Source of the DNA: JAVBOW01 sp031550125
Lineage (GTDB): Bacteria; Bacteroidota; Bacteroidia; Bacteroidales; Rikenellaceae
Assembly (NCBI GenBank): GCA_031550125.1
Contig: JAVBOW010000018.1
Coordinates: 1-64,000 of the forward strand
Reading direction: 5' to 3'
DNA length: 64,000 bases
This document shows, piece after piece, positions 56,740-64,000 of this stretch. The translations under genes and the position numbers were made by a program. Position 1 is the stretch's first letter. The number at the start of each line of letters is the position of its first letter. The notes under the pieces are model-generated. The model saw nothing but the letters and a program-made list of their open reading frames with translations. It did no database searches and was not told where the DNA came from.

Positions 56740-59109
56740 ATGATAGATTCACAGTCTATGGGTGTAGAAACCCTGCAAATGATCCTGGATAATATGCAGG
56801 CGACCGTGTATGTTACGGACGCTGAGACATATGAGATTATATTCGCCAATAAATTCCTGAAAATGCAGTTTGGCGACGACGTGCTGGGAAAACCGTGTTA
56901 TTCGGGAATCAGCAAGTTCGATAAACCATGCCCCTGGTGCCATATGTCCCAAGTCAAAGAGTTGCCGATAGGCACTCCCCACGTTTGGGAAGATCGTAAC
57001 CTGGAAATGGATATGTGGCTTAACGTCGAGCAGACGATAGTCAAATGGCCCGACGGCCGAAATGCGCACATAGCGGTCCTGCGAGACATAAGCGGCATAA
57101 AAGAGAACGAGGAGAGGCTCAAGGAATATAAGGTGGAGTTAGAGCAGCTTCTCGCCGAAAAGACCGAAAACGAGCAGATGCTCAAATCGATAAGTGATAA
57201 CCTGCCCGGAAGTTTCGTCTTCCAGTTCCGGGGCGATATGAGCCACCTGCCGCGCCTGACCTACATAAGCAGCGGGGTTAAGGAGCTGTGCGGCATGACG
57301 GCCGAAGATTTTCGCGACGACCCTCTGGTTTTCGTAAGGATGTTCGACCCGCGCGATGCGCAGATGATAATGGACCATGTCCGCAAAGGTTCGGACTCGT
57401 TCTCCTACGAGACCAAGATAATGCCTATGAACGGCAAGGACCACGTGTGGTTGCTTTTCTCGGGCGTGTTGCGCAAGGCGGATGACGGAGAACTGATAAT
57501 GGACGGCATGGCGGTAGACATAACCGCACGCAAGGAGATGGAGGCCGAATTGCAGAAGTCGCAGGAAGAGTTGCTCCACAACGCCGCCCTGATGCGGGAA
57601 GTGAGCAGCAATATGGTGAACAGCGCCCTGTACCGCAGCCATATAGATAAGATCGGCAACATCCATCTGGATTTTGCAAGCGAGCAGATAGAGAAGATCA
57701 CGGGGGTGTCGAAAGAGGAACTTTTCGCCGATCTGAAGAATTGTTTCCGCTTTGTGCATCCCGACGACAAGGATTTCTTCATGTCGCACATAGCGGCGAG
57801 CAGCCTTTCCATGGCCGATGACAACGTAGAGTTCCGCTATGAGATAAACGGCCAGACCAAATGGTATAAAATGCAGTCCAAGGCCATCATGCAGGACGGG
57901 GTGCTTTACCGCGACGGCATGGTTATAGACATCACCTCCCATAAAGTACTTGAGGAACAGCTTATCAAGGCCCGGGATAAAGCCGAGGAATCGGATAAGC
58001 TCAAATCCACCTTCCTTGCCAACATGAGCCACGAGATACGCACCCCGATGAACGCCATCATCGGTTTTCTGGAGTTCCTCTCTTCCGACGACGACATTCC
58101 GCGCGATATGCAGAAAGAGTATATGCGCATCGTTTCCGACAACGCCAACCAGCTGCTCAAACTGATAGGCGATATCCTCGACATATCTAAGATAGACGCC
58201 GGGCAGATGAAGATCGTTCCCGAGCAGAGTAACGTGAATATGTTGCTGTTAGATATACGTACGTCGTTCATAGCCTCCGGCGCGATACCCGCCGAAAAAC
58301 AGATAGAACTTATCGTGGACGACAGCGGACAGGATGCCGACGGCACCTTTACGATAGACAGCGCGCGTCTCCGGCAAATACTGAACAATATGATCGGCAA
58401 CGCCATCAAGTTCACCGATAAGGGCCATGTCAAATTCGGTTATAACGTCACGCCAGAAGGGCTGAAATTTTATGTGGAAGATACAGGGATAGGCATATCC
58501 AAAGCCAAACTGGAAGATCTCGGCAAGCCTTTTCACCAACTGCACGACGTGTCGCAGTCGGCCAAATACGGCGGCACAGGCATAGGCATGGCCATATCCA
58601 TCAATCTCGTCAAACTGATGGGAGGTATGTTCAAGGCCCAGTCGGAAGAAGGTAAAGGCACCCGGTTCGAATTTATAATACCCTGCAAGGAGATCTTTGC
58701 GGCGGACGAGCCTGAACTGGAAGATTCTGCAATGTACGATCTTACCGGACGCACGATCCTGATAGTGGAGGATATAGATTCCAACCTGAGCTTCCTGCGT
58801 ACGTTGTTGCGCCAAAGCAACGCCACGCTGCTCACGGCTGCCGACGGCAACCAGGCGGTGGAGATAGTCAAAACCCACCCCGAGATAGAGCTGGTGCTGA
58901 TGGATGTCCGCATGCCCGTTATGGACGGCCTTACGGCAACCAAACGCATAAAGGTTTTCCGTCCCAACCTTCCGGTGGTGGGCCAGACGGCCTATGTGTC
59001 GCCCGAAGACCAACGGAATATGCATGAGGCCGGCTTTGATGATTTCATTCCCAAGCCGGTAAAAAGGTTGCTGCTGCAGGAAAAGATAAACAAGTTCCTG
59101 AATATTTAA
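56740..59109 (+). CDS. Soluble hybrid histidine kinase/response regulator with three PAS domains
   Basis: 789 aa, no signal peptide or membrane helix, so cytoplasmic. PAS1 about 10-118 with three Cys (Cys53, Cys64, Cys67; CYSGISKFDKPCPWC), PAS2 about 150-265, PAS3 about 300-400, helical links between. HisKA with His431 in ANMSHEIRTPMNA; ATPase with N box NNMIGNAIKF, G1 DTGIGIS and G2 GTGIGMAI. The C-terminal receiver (about 670-787) has the phosphoacceptor Asp722 in LVLMDVRMPVMDG and Lys772. It lacks an output domain and a partner gene here. The Cys trio is typical of redox- or metal-responsive PAS domains, so the signal may be redox state (inference). Confidence 0.9.
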   Translation: MIDSQSMGVETLQMILDNMQATVYVTDAETYEIIFANKFLKMQFGDDVLGKPCYSGISKFDKPCPWCHMSQVKELPIGTPHVWEDRNLEMDMWLNVEQTIVKWPDGRNAHIAVLRDISGIKENEERLKEYKVELEQLLAEKTENEQMLKSISDNLPGSFVFQFRGDMSHLPRLTYISSGVKELCGMTAEDFRDDPLVFVRMFDPRDAQMIMDHVRKGSDSFSYETKIMPMNGKDHVWLLFSGVLRKADDGELIMDGMAVDITARKEMEAELQKSQEELLHNAALMREVSSNMVNSALYRSHIDKIGNIHLDFASEQIEKITGVSKEELFADLKNCFRFVHPDDKDFFMSHIAASSLSMADDNVEFRYEINGQTKWYKMQSKAIMQDGVLYRDGMVIDITSHKVLEEQLIKARDKAEESDKLKSTFLANMSHEIRTPMNAIIGFLEFLSSDDDIPRDMQKEYMRIVSDNANQLLKLIGDILDISKIDAGQMKIVPEQSNVNMLLLDIRTSFIASGAIPAEKQIELIVDDSGQDADGTFTIDSARLRQILNNMIGNAIKFTDKGHVKFGYNVTPEGLKFYVEDTGIGISKAKLEDLGKPFHQLHDVSQSAKYGGTGIGMAISINLVKLMGGMFKAQSEEGKGTRFEFIIPCKEIFAADEPELEDSAMYDLTGRTILIVEDIDSNLSFLRTLLRQSNATLLTAADGNQAVEIVKTHPEIELVLMDVRMPVMDGLTATKRIKVFRPNLPVVGQTAYVSPEDQRNMHEAGFDDFIPKPVKRLLLQEKINKFLNI

Positions 59110-59134
59110 ACGGATACGGATACGATCTGCTTTC

Positions 59135-59168
59135 ACCGCCCGGTTTTATTGCTGTAAAACCGGGCGGT
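59135..59168 (+). terminator. Terminator after the hybrid kinase gene
   Basis: Perfect 14-bp stem (59135-59148 with 59155-59168), 6-base loop, followed after 5 bases by a T-tract (59174-59181). Confidence 0.85.
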
Positions 59169-59183
59169 TTGCTGTTTTTTTGT

Positions 59184-59191
59184 TACTTTTG
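59184..59191 (+). promoter_or_regulatory. -7 box for lysS-tpiA
   Basis: TACTTTTG, directly behind the T-tract of the previous terminator, 34 bases before ATG at 59226. Confidence 0.65.
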
Positions 59192-59225
59192 CGACTCGAT
59201 ATTATCTATTTTTTATACAAATGTT

Positions 59226-60950
59226 ATGAGTTTACAGGAGCTTAGCGAACAGGAACAGGTGAGGCGCAATTCGTTGGCGCAGCTACGGGAGTTGGGTATC
59301 GACCCTTACCCCGCGGAAAAGTATGAAGTGACCGCCGCCGCCGCGGATATTACCTCCGGATTCGATCCGGAAAAAGGCAATTTCGCCGACATATCCATCG
59401 CGGGCCGCATCATGAGCCGCCGCATCATGGGCAGCGCCTCATTTTTCGAATTGCAGGACCACACGGGCCGCATACAGGTTTATATCCGCCGCGACGACGT
59501 TTGCCCCGAGGGCGACGCCACGCTTTACAACACGGTATTCAAGAAACTGCTCGATATAGGCGATTTCGTGGGTGTCAGGGGTTTTGCGTTCATAACCCAA
59601 ACGGGCGAGCTTTCGGTGCATTGCAACGAATTCAAGCTGCTAAGCAAATCGATCCGCCCGCTGCCCATCGTCAAGGAGAAGGAAGGCCAGGTTTACGACG
59701 CCTTTACCGACCCTGAGGTGCGCTACCGCCAGCGCTATGTCGACCTTGTGGTAAACCCCCAGATAAAAGACGTTTTCCTCAAACGTACGAAGATCATCAA
59801 CACCATGCGCGCGTTCTTCAACGAGCGCGGTTACGTGGAGGTCGAGACGCCCATTCTGCAGCCTATTCCCGGAGGGGCGGCGGCGCGTCCGTTCATCACG
59901 CACCACAATACGCTCGATATGTCGCTCTACCTGCGCATAGCCAACGAGTTGTATCTTAAGAAGCTGATAGTAGGAGGTTTCGACGGCGTATACGAGTTCG
60001 CCAAGGATTTCCGCAACGAGGGCATGGACCGCACCCATAATCCCGAATTTACGGTAATGGAGATATATGTCGCCTATAAAGACTATATCTGGATGATGGA
60101 ATTCGTTGAGCAGATGCTGCAGACCGTCGCCATGGCCCTGCACGGCAAAACGGAGTTGACGGTAGGGGAGCGCGTCATAAATTTCAAAGCGCCTTTCCGT
60201 CGCCTTACCATGACGGACGCAATAAAGGAGAAGACGGGTTTTGACATAACAGGCAAAACGGAGGACGAACTTCGCGCGGAATGCAAGCGCCTCGGCGTGG
60301 AGGTCGATCCAACGATGGGCAAAGGTAAGCTGATCGACGCCATATTCGGCGAGAAATGCGAGGCCGATCTCATCCAACCCACATTCATAACCGACTATCC
60401 GATAGATATGTCGCCGCTATGCAAGCGCCACCGTTCGAATCCCGATCTTACCGAACGCTTCGAACTGTTCGTGGCTGGTAAGGAACTTTGCAACGCCTAT
60501 TCCGAGCTGAACGACCCTATCGACCAGCTGGAGCGTTTTCAGGAGCAACTGCATCTGAGCGAAAAGGGCGACGACGAGGCTATGTTCATCGATATGGATT
60601 TCGTCCGCGCACTGGAATACGGCATGCCTACTTGCTCCGGCATGGGAATTGGAATAGATCGCCTGACGATGTTCATGACCAACCAGTCGTCCATACAGGA
60701 CGTGCTTTTCTTCCCGCAGATGCGTCCCGAAAAAAATGCGGTGAGGGACAGCGACGAGAAGTTCGCTGCGGCCGGAATACCCGCCGAATGGATACCCGTG
60801 CTGCGTAAAATGGGCTTCGAAACGCTCGAAGGGCTTTCAAAACTCTCCCCGGGCAAGTTATTCAACGACCTGTGCGGATACAATAAAAAGAACAAGGCCG
60901 GGCTGGCAAACCCCACGCCCGACGATGTGAAAAAGTGGATAAACCAATAA
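59226..60950 (+). CDS. lysS: Lysine--tRNA ligase (class II)
   Basis: 574 aa from ATG at 59226; the frame upstream runs through the promoter. The N-terminal OB anticodon domain (about 55-160: SIAGRIMSRRIMGSASFFEL) precedes the class II core: motif 1 near RAFFNERGYVEVETPIL, motif 2 ending FRNEGMDRTHNPEF, and motif 3 GMGIGIDRLTMF. Residues about 505-574 are an extra tail (IPVLRKMGFETLEGLSKLSP, then NKAGLANPTPDDVKKWI) resembling a helix-hairpin-helix, common in Bacteroidota LysRS but absent in E. coli. tpiA follows after 12 bases. Confidence 0.95.
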   Translation: MSLQELSEQEQVRRNSLAQLRELGIDPYPAEKYEVTAAAADITSGFDPEKGNFADISIAGRIMSRRIMGSASFFELQDHTGRIQVYIRRDDVCPEGDATLYNTVFKKLLDIGDFVGVRGFAFITQTGELSVHCNEFKLLSKSIRPLPIVKEKEGQVYDAFTDPEVRYRQRYVDLVVNPQIKDVFLKRTKIINTMRAFFNERGYVEVETPILQPIPGGAAARPFITHHNTLDMSLYLRIANELYLKKLIVGGFDGVYEFAKDFRNEGMDRTHNPEFTVMEIYVAYKDYIWMMEFVEQMLQTVAMALHGKTELTVGERVINFKAPFRRLTMTDAIKEKTGFDITGKTEDELRAECKRLGVEVDPTMGKGKLIDAIFGEKCEADLIQPTFITDYPIDMSPLCKRHRSNPDLTERFELFVAGKELCNAYSELNDPIDQLERFQEQLHLSEKGDDEAMFIDMDFVRALEYGMPTCSGMGIGIDRLTMFMTNQSSIQDVLFFPQMRPEKNAVRDSDEKFAAAGIPAEWIPVLRKMGFETLEGLSKLSPGKLFNDLCGYNKKNKAGLANPTPDDVKKWINQ

Positions 60951-60962
60951 ATATCATAAGTT

Positions 60963-61718
60963 ATGAGAAGGAAAATAGTAGCAGGAAACTGGAAAATGAA
61001 CACCACTCCCGTGGAGGGCGTGGAGCTGGTGAAAGAAGTGGCTGCAGGTAAAGGCGGCGTATGTAAGGATGTGGAATTCATCGTAGCGCCTCCCTTCACC
61101 CACCTTTCGGAAGTAGTTAAGGCTACCCGTGGCACAGGCATTGCCGTGGCTGCCCAGAATTGCGCCGCCGAGCCTAAAGGCGCCTATACGGGCGAAGTGT
61201 CGGCCGGAATGATAGCTTCGCTCGGAGTGGAGTATGTAATCCTGGGCCACAGCGAGCGCCGCGAGTATTATGGCGAAACGAGTGCTACCCTGGTAAAGAA
61301 AATATCGGAAGCCTACGCACTCGGGCTGTCGCCTATCTATTGCGTGGGTGAGAAACTCGAAGAGCGTGAAGCCGGCAAGCATTTCGAAGTGGTACGCAAA
61401 CAAATAGAAGAGGTGGTTTACGACCTGCCCGCGCCCCAATACGAAAAACTGATAATCGCATACGAACCCGTGTGGGCCATAGGTACCGGCAAGACGGCCA
61501 CCGCCGAGCAGGCACAGGAGATACACGCCTACATACGCGAAGTGCTGCGCAAGAAATACGCCGCGGCCGCCGATAAAACTCCCATACTCTACGGAGGAAG
61601 CTGCAAACCCTCTAACGCCGCTGAAATATTCTCGAAAGAGGACGTGGACGGAGGCCTGATAGGCGGCGCGGCGCTCGTGGCGTCCGACTTCCTGGCTATA
61701 GGCAAAGGTTTCTGTTAA
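60963..61718 (+). CDS. tpiA: Triosephosphate isomerase
   Basis: 251 aa. Interconverts dihydroxyacetone phosphate and glyceraldehyde-3-phosphate. Catalytic residues: Lys in AGNWKMNT (about 12), His in LGHSERR (about 98), Glu in YEPVWAIGTGKTA (about 170), and the phosphate loop LYGGSCKPSNA and GGLIGGAAL. It ends the lysS transcript at the strong terminator that follows. Confidence 0.97.
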   Translation: MRRKIVAGNWKMNTTPVEGVELVKEVAAGKGGVCKDVEFIVAPPFTHLSEVVKATRGTGIAVAAQNCAAEPKGAYTGEVSAGMIASLGVEYVILGHSERREYYGETSATLVKKISEAYALGLSPIYCVGEKLEEREAGKHFEVVRKQIEEVVYDLPAPQYEKLIIAYEPVWAIGTGKTATAEQAQEIHAYIREVLRKKYAAAADKTPILYGGSCKPSNAAEIFSKEDVDGGLIGGAALVASDFLAIGKGFC

Positions 61719-61730
61719 GGGTCGGAAAAC

Positions 61731-61770
61731 AAAGAAAAAGGCTTGCAGTAAACTGCAAGCCTTTTTCTTT
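61731..61770 (+). terminator. Terminator after tpiA
   Basis: Perfect 18-bp stem (61731-61748 with 61753-61770), TAAA loop, including a CTTTTTCTTT tail. The strongest terminator in the window. The 423-bp gap 61719-62141 contains this, the inverted-repeat element and the tRNA terminator, but no gene I can support. Confidence 0.92.
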
Positions 61771-61841
61771 GGGAGTAGATCCAATAGTAGCTTTGTCCGA
61801 ATAACACTAATTTAGCTAAATAAAAATCTGGGATTATTTTG

Positions 61842-62046
61842 GGGTCAATGTAAAAACCGGGTGGAGCGAATATTAAGAATTGTATTCTACTGTGTATTTG
61901 CAATACCGAAGACAAAGGAAAGACCAATAAGCTGGCCCGGTAAGTACTGATTGCATTTCTCGCAGAAGCTTTGGGTGAATGGAAGAAAATCCGCTATATA
62001 CTAATCTCTGTTTCTTCTCTCCTCCACCCGGTTTTTACATTGACCC
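61842..62046. mobile_element. 205-bp element bounded by perfect 25-bp inverted repeats (MITE-like or IS remnant)
   Basis: Left end 61842-61866 starts GGGTCAATGTAAAAACCGGG; right end 62022-62046 is its exact reverse complement. 155 bases lie between, visibly richer in A and T than the flanking genes. No target duplication is visible at the outer edges. One internal frame (about 61951-62049) reads FLAEALGEWKKIRYILI, too short to call a gene. It may be a non-autonomous transposable element, a deleted insertion sequence, or a long structured RNA. It sits between tpiA and the CAU tRNA. Confidence 0.55.
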
Positions 62047-62101
62047 TCTAAATTCGGACTGAGCCGTCAAAACACACCTAAACCAATACCCGCCCCAAAA
62101 T

Positions 62102-62131
62102 AAAAAAGCGGCCTGCATCGCTGCAAACCGC
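62102..62131 (-). terminator. Terminator after the tRNA
   Basis: On the minus strand a 10-bp stem with two G-T wobbles (62122-62131 with 62108-62117), loop of four, followed by TTTTTT (62107-62102). Confidence 0.75.
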
Positions 62132-62141
62132 CTTCTGAGGG

Positions 62142-62216
62142 TGGGCCCAACAGGGCTTGAACCTGTGACCCCCTGATTATGAGTCAGGTGCTACTAACCA
62201 ACTGAGCTATGGGCCC
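62142..62216 (-). tRNA. tRNA with anticodon CAU (Met or Ile2)
   Basis: 75 nt without CCA. Acceptor GGGCCCA/TGGGCCC with discriminator A, anticodon stem CCTGA/TCAGG, loop CTCATAA with CAT at 62179-62181, and T-arm ACAGG/CCTGT with TTCAAGC loop. The 3' end reads ACCC in the genome, so CCA is not encoded. The D-stem closes as GCTC/TAGC with C13-T22 unpaired and a 10-base D-loop, one base longer than usual. Elongator Met is one reading; the C4-G69 and C5-G68 pairs also fit tRNA-Ile2, whose C34 is changed to lysidine to read AUA. Own promoter and terminator. Confidence 0.9.
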
Positions 62217-62270
62217 CCTTTGCAATATTTGCTTCCGCTCCACTGGGGGTAAGTAGCAATTATCGGTTTG

Positions 62271-62301
62271 CAAAAGTACTCAAATCATCCGTATTTGCAA
62301 A
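62271..62301 (-). promoter_or_regulatory. -33/-7 promoter of the tRNA
   Basis: On the minus strand TTTG (62298-62301), a 19-base spacer, then TACTTTTG (62271-62278), 54 bases before the tRNA 5' end. Confidence 0.7.
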
Positions 62302-62399
62302 ATTTAACCTTAATTTTTCTTGAGATCGATCTAAATTTTCTTGAAAAGCGGTCGCAGGGTACTTGAAAGGGCGAGAAAGATCAAGAAGGATATTTAGGA

Positions 62400-62493
62400 A
62401 CCGGTCTGAAAAACAGGATGGCGCTCAGATAAGCGGCGCAAGAGAATACTGCGCCTTACGATGACATGTAACACATAATTGAGACAGGCCCTA
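62400..62493 (-). repeat. Dispersed intergenic repeat, copy E
   Basis: On the minus strand it begins GGCCTGTCTCAATTATGTGT and has ATCGTAAGGCGC and ATCTGAGCGCCATCCTGTTT, matching copy A with a 20-base-longer middle and sharing ATCGTAAGGCGC with copy C. It ends 3 bases from the stop of the last gene. The rest of the 280-bp gap shows only the tRNA promoter. Confidence 0.6.
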
Positions 62494-62496
62494 TAT

Positions 62497-63999
62497 TTAG
62501 CTCTTAAAAGGGTGGGGGTATTCCACTCCCATGGTTTTATAGTATTCCATGGCGAAAGCCTGGTATTTTATCCTTGCCTCCTCTGTCTTTTTGAGTTTTT
62601 GCAGTGATTTGACCATCAGGTTCAGAGCCTCCTCGTTCAGCGGATCTATATTGAACAGCGCCTCGGCAAAGGCTATGGACATGGGATAATCTTTCGCCGT
62701 GTAGCATTTCTCCATTTCGAGTGACAGGACCGGCTCGAGTTTGTGTTCGACCTCCTGTTTGAAAGTATCGAAGATGGAGTGATCCGAGAGCTTCAGGAAT
62801 TTGCCGCGTTTGATTATTTCCACAAGCTCCGCAGTGTTCTCTTCGGTCTGTTTCGACGATATTATTTGCAGGCACCGCGAATAGTCGCAGTAGAATGCCT
62901 GGCTTTGCACTATTTTAAAGCAGCCTTTGTCGTATATCAGTTCCACGCCGTCGAGTTCGCTCAACACTTTGCGCAGATGGTTTATCGTTACGCCGCGAGA
63001 ATTTTTGACCTTATCTTCGGGCTTTCCTCCCCATAGCAGGTCGCTCAGATGTTGCGAGCTGATGCCGCCGTTGGCATCGTTCTGGAGTATGAGGCAGAAC
63101 GTCTGCTTGAGCCTCGTACTGAACATGTGGGTTATATCTTTGTTGTATCTGTCGCGTACTTCGAAATCGCCGAACAGGTATATCGCATTGGGTTTGGACG
63201 ACTTGCCAGAGCCGTTGTCTGTGTCCGGCGACCGGGTGTCCTTGCGGTTGCCGCCGCCCCTCCTTTGCTTTAAGAACAGTATCCATGCGGCTACGGCGCA
63301 TCCGCATGTCAACAGAATAAGCGCCAGTCTCATGCCTCGCTTACCGTGCGGATAGCTCACTAACTCCGTTGCCGTTATCGAGGGGAAGGCAAGCGAGTAT
63401 ATTTTGAGGTCGGACGCTATATCGTCGCTGAATTCCTGCACTACGGCATACAGATTGTTCATCTGCCCGTCGTAATAGATATTGGCGTTGGTCGTTATCT
63501 TATCCGAATGTATGGGGATCGAGTCGCCGAGTATCTCGTAACTTCCGTCGACGAGAGAGAAGCGGTAGAGCCTGAGGAACGAATCGGAGAAATGCTCCGG
63601 ATAGCAGAGCGTGTAAAAGCAGGAATCGTCGAGGATCACCATCCCGCGTACGGGTACCACATTATTGCTTTTCCAGGGAATTTCCCATAATTTGGAGACA
63701 TGGTTGGTGCTGAGGTCAACCTTGTGCAGGTCGTACAAATATCTGCGGCCAACGATCTGCTCTCCCGATTCGTTGCCCATTCCTCCGAATATATATACGG
63801 AATTATTCTTTTTAAGATATCCTACCGACGAGAAATAGCGTGGGCATATGGCGTCGCCGCCGAAACCGTCAAGCACCGACCACGTCTTGGTATTTATATC
63901 GAAAGAGTAGAAGTCTTTACTGTAGTGCATATTGCCGAACCCTCCGAAGATCGTGTAGCGTCCGGCGTCGGGATCGAAATACGAACCGTGATGGTGCAA
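62497..63999 (-). CDS. Kelch-like sensor / one membrane helix / winged helix-BTAD regulator (5' truncated by window edge)
   Basis: At least 500 aa; the 5' end is outside the window, so numbering is from the edge. Residues 1-218 hold kelch-type blades (FDPDAGRYTIFGGFGN, YSFDINTKTWSVLDG, NSVYIFGGMGN, KVDLSTNHVSKLW), so a beta-propeller outside the membrane. Residues 221-243 are one membrane helix (RGMRLALILLTCGCAVAAWI), followed by a positively charged linker (HGK and KQRRGGGNRK flank it). Residues 270-365 are a winged helix like those of SARP/OmpR-type activators (LFGDFEVRDRYNKDI ... TINHLRKVLSEL), and 370-495 a helical BTAD/TPR domain. Probably an N-out, C-in one-component transmembrane activator. 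Ligand and target genes unknown. Confidence 0.85.
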   Translation of the reverse strand: MHHHGSYFDPDAGRYTIFGGFGNMHYSKDFYSFDINTKTWSVLDGFGGDAICPRYFSSVGYLKKNNSVYIFGGMGNESGEQIVGRRYLYDLHKVDLSTNHVSKLWEIPWKSNNVVPVRGMVILDDSCFYTLCYPEHFSDSFLRLYRFSLVDGSYEILGDSIPIHSDKITTNANIYYDGQMNNLYAVVQEFSDDIASDLKIYSLAFPSITATELVSYPHGKRGMRLALILLTCGCAVAAWILFLKQRRGGGNRKDTRSPDTDNGSGKSSKPNAIYLFGDFEVRDRYNKDITHMFSTRLKQTFCLILQNDANGGISSQHLSDLLWGGKPEDKVKNSRGVTINHLRKVLSELDGVELIYDKGCFKIVQSQAFYCDYSRCLQIISSKQTEENTAELVEIIKRGKFLKLSDHSIFDTFKQEVEHKLEPVLSLEMEKCYTAKDYPMSIAFAEALFNIDPLNEEALNLMVKSLQKLKKTEEARIKYQAFAMEYYKTMGVEYPHPFKS

Positions 64000-64000
64000 C

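Noticed and set aside
61719..62496. CRISPR array or attachment site near the tRNA
   Set aside because: No regularly spaced direct repeats are present, and the tRNA 3' end is not duplicated nearby; only an inverted repeat is found.

Overview
The window is chromosomal DNA of a Bacteroidota species, most likely a Bacteroidales gut member of the Rikenellaceae/Alistipes type. Three things point there. At least 23 genes are preceded by the Bacteroidota sigma-ABfr -7 box TAnnTTTG, sometimes with TTTG about 19 bases further upstream, and there are A-rich leaders instead of strong Shine-Dalgarno sites. Several families are typical of the phylum (DUF3276/PUR-like protein, K+-type membrane pyrophosphatase, C11 lipoprotein, LysRS with a C-terminal extension). 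The coding GC is fairly high, yet AUA is a common Ile codon. The genus is an inference. Only the tRNA, one repeat element and the last gene look out of the ordinary; most of the window is dense housekeeping sequence.

Layout. 1-145: 3' end of peptide deformylase (def). 315-4163 (-): glmM, M20 dipeptidase and a secreted BamE-like protein. 4247-11143 (+ with one - gene): nucleoside phosphorylase, dnaN, DnaQ-like exonuclease, LysM/PBP1 protein, HAD phosphatase (-), rex, ribF. 11281-18744: guaB, thioesterase, DUF2007 gene (-), dnaE, trxA, GT90 glycosyltransferase. 18752-25887 (-): dedA-aroE, PUR-like gene, ettA-hisS-S41 peptidase, DUF2721 gene. 26010-34023: rubrerythrin, acyltransferase, XRE-cupin regulator with acyl-CoA ligase, then sialate O-acetylesterase, DUF4919 and C11 lipoprotein, and xseB. 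34107-38506: xseA diverging from prfA-pyrF-ltaE. 38623-44819 (-): esterase and outer-membrane protein pair, serine hydrolase, hppA, DUF2059-like protein. 44914-52613: trmH-like gene, brkB-DUF2520-kdsC (-), xerD-comEC-methyltransferase (-) diverging from prmA. 52696-61718 (+): GH25 lipoprotein-nadB-prfC, hybrid histidine kinase, lysS-tpiA. 61719-62496: low-GC region with a strong terminator, a 205-bp element bounded by perfect 25-bp inverted repeats, and a CAU tRNA (-). 62497-end (-): 5'-truncated regulator joining a kelch-type sensor, one membrane helix, a winged helix and a BTAD/TPR domain.

Many operons are translationally coupled (ATGA or TAATG overlaps: M20/secreted protein, dedA/aroE, hisS/S41, OMP/esterase, xerD/comEC/methyltransferase, brkB/DUF2520, DUF4919/C11, GH25/nadB). 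Terminators and promoters are packed head to tail, for example around hppA. A diverged family of intergenic repeats recurs in at least five places, usually beside a stop or start codon. The least conventional items are the kelch-TM-winged helix-BTAD regulator, the inverted-repeat element next to the CAU tRNA, the repeat family, and a RibF whose riboflavin-kinase half has lost its signature motif. No CRISPR array, rRNA, phage, complete insertion sequence or defence island is visible.
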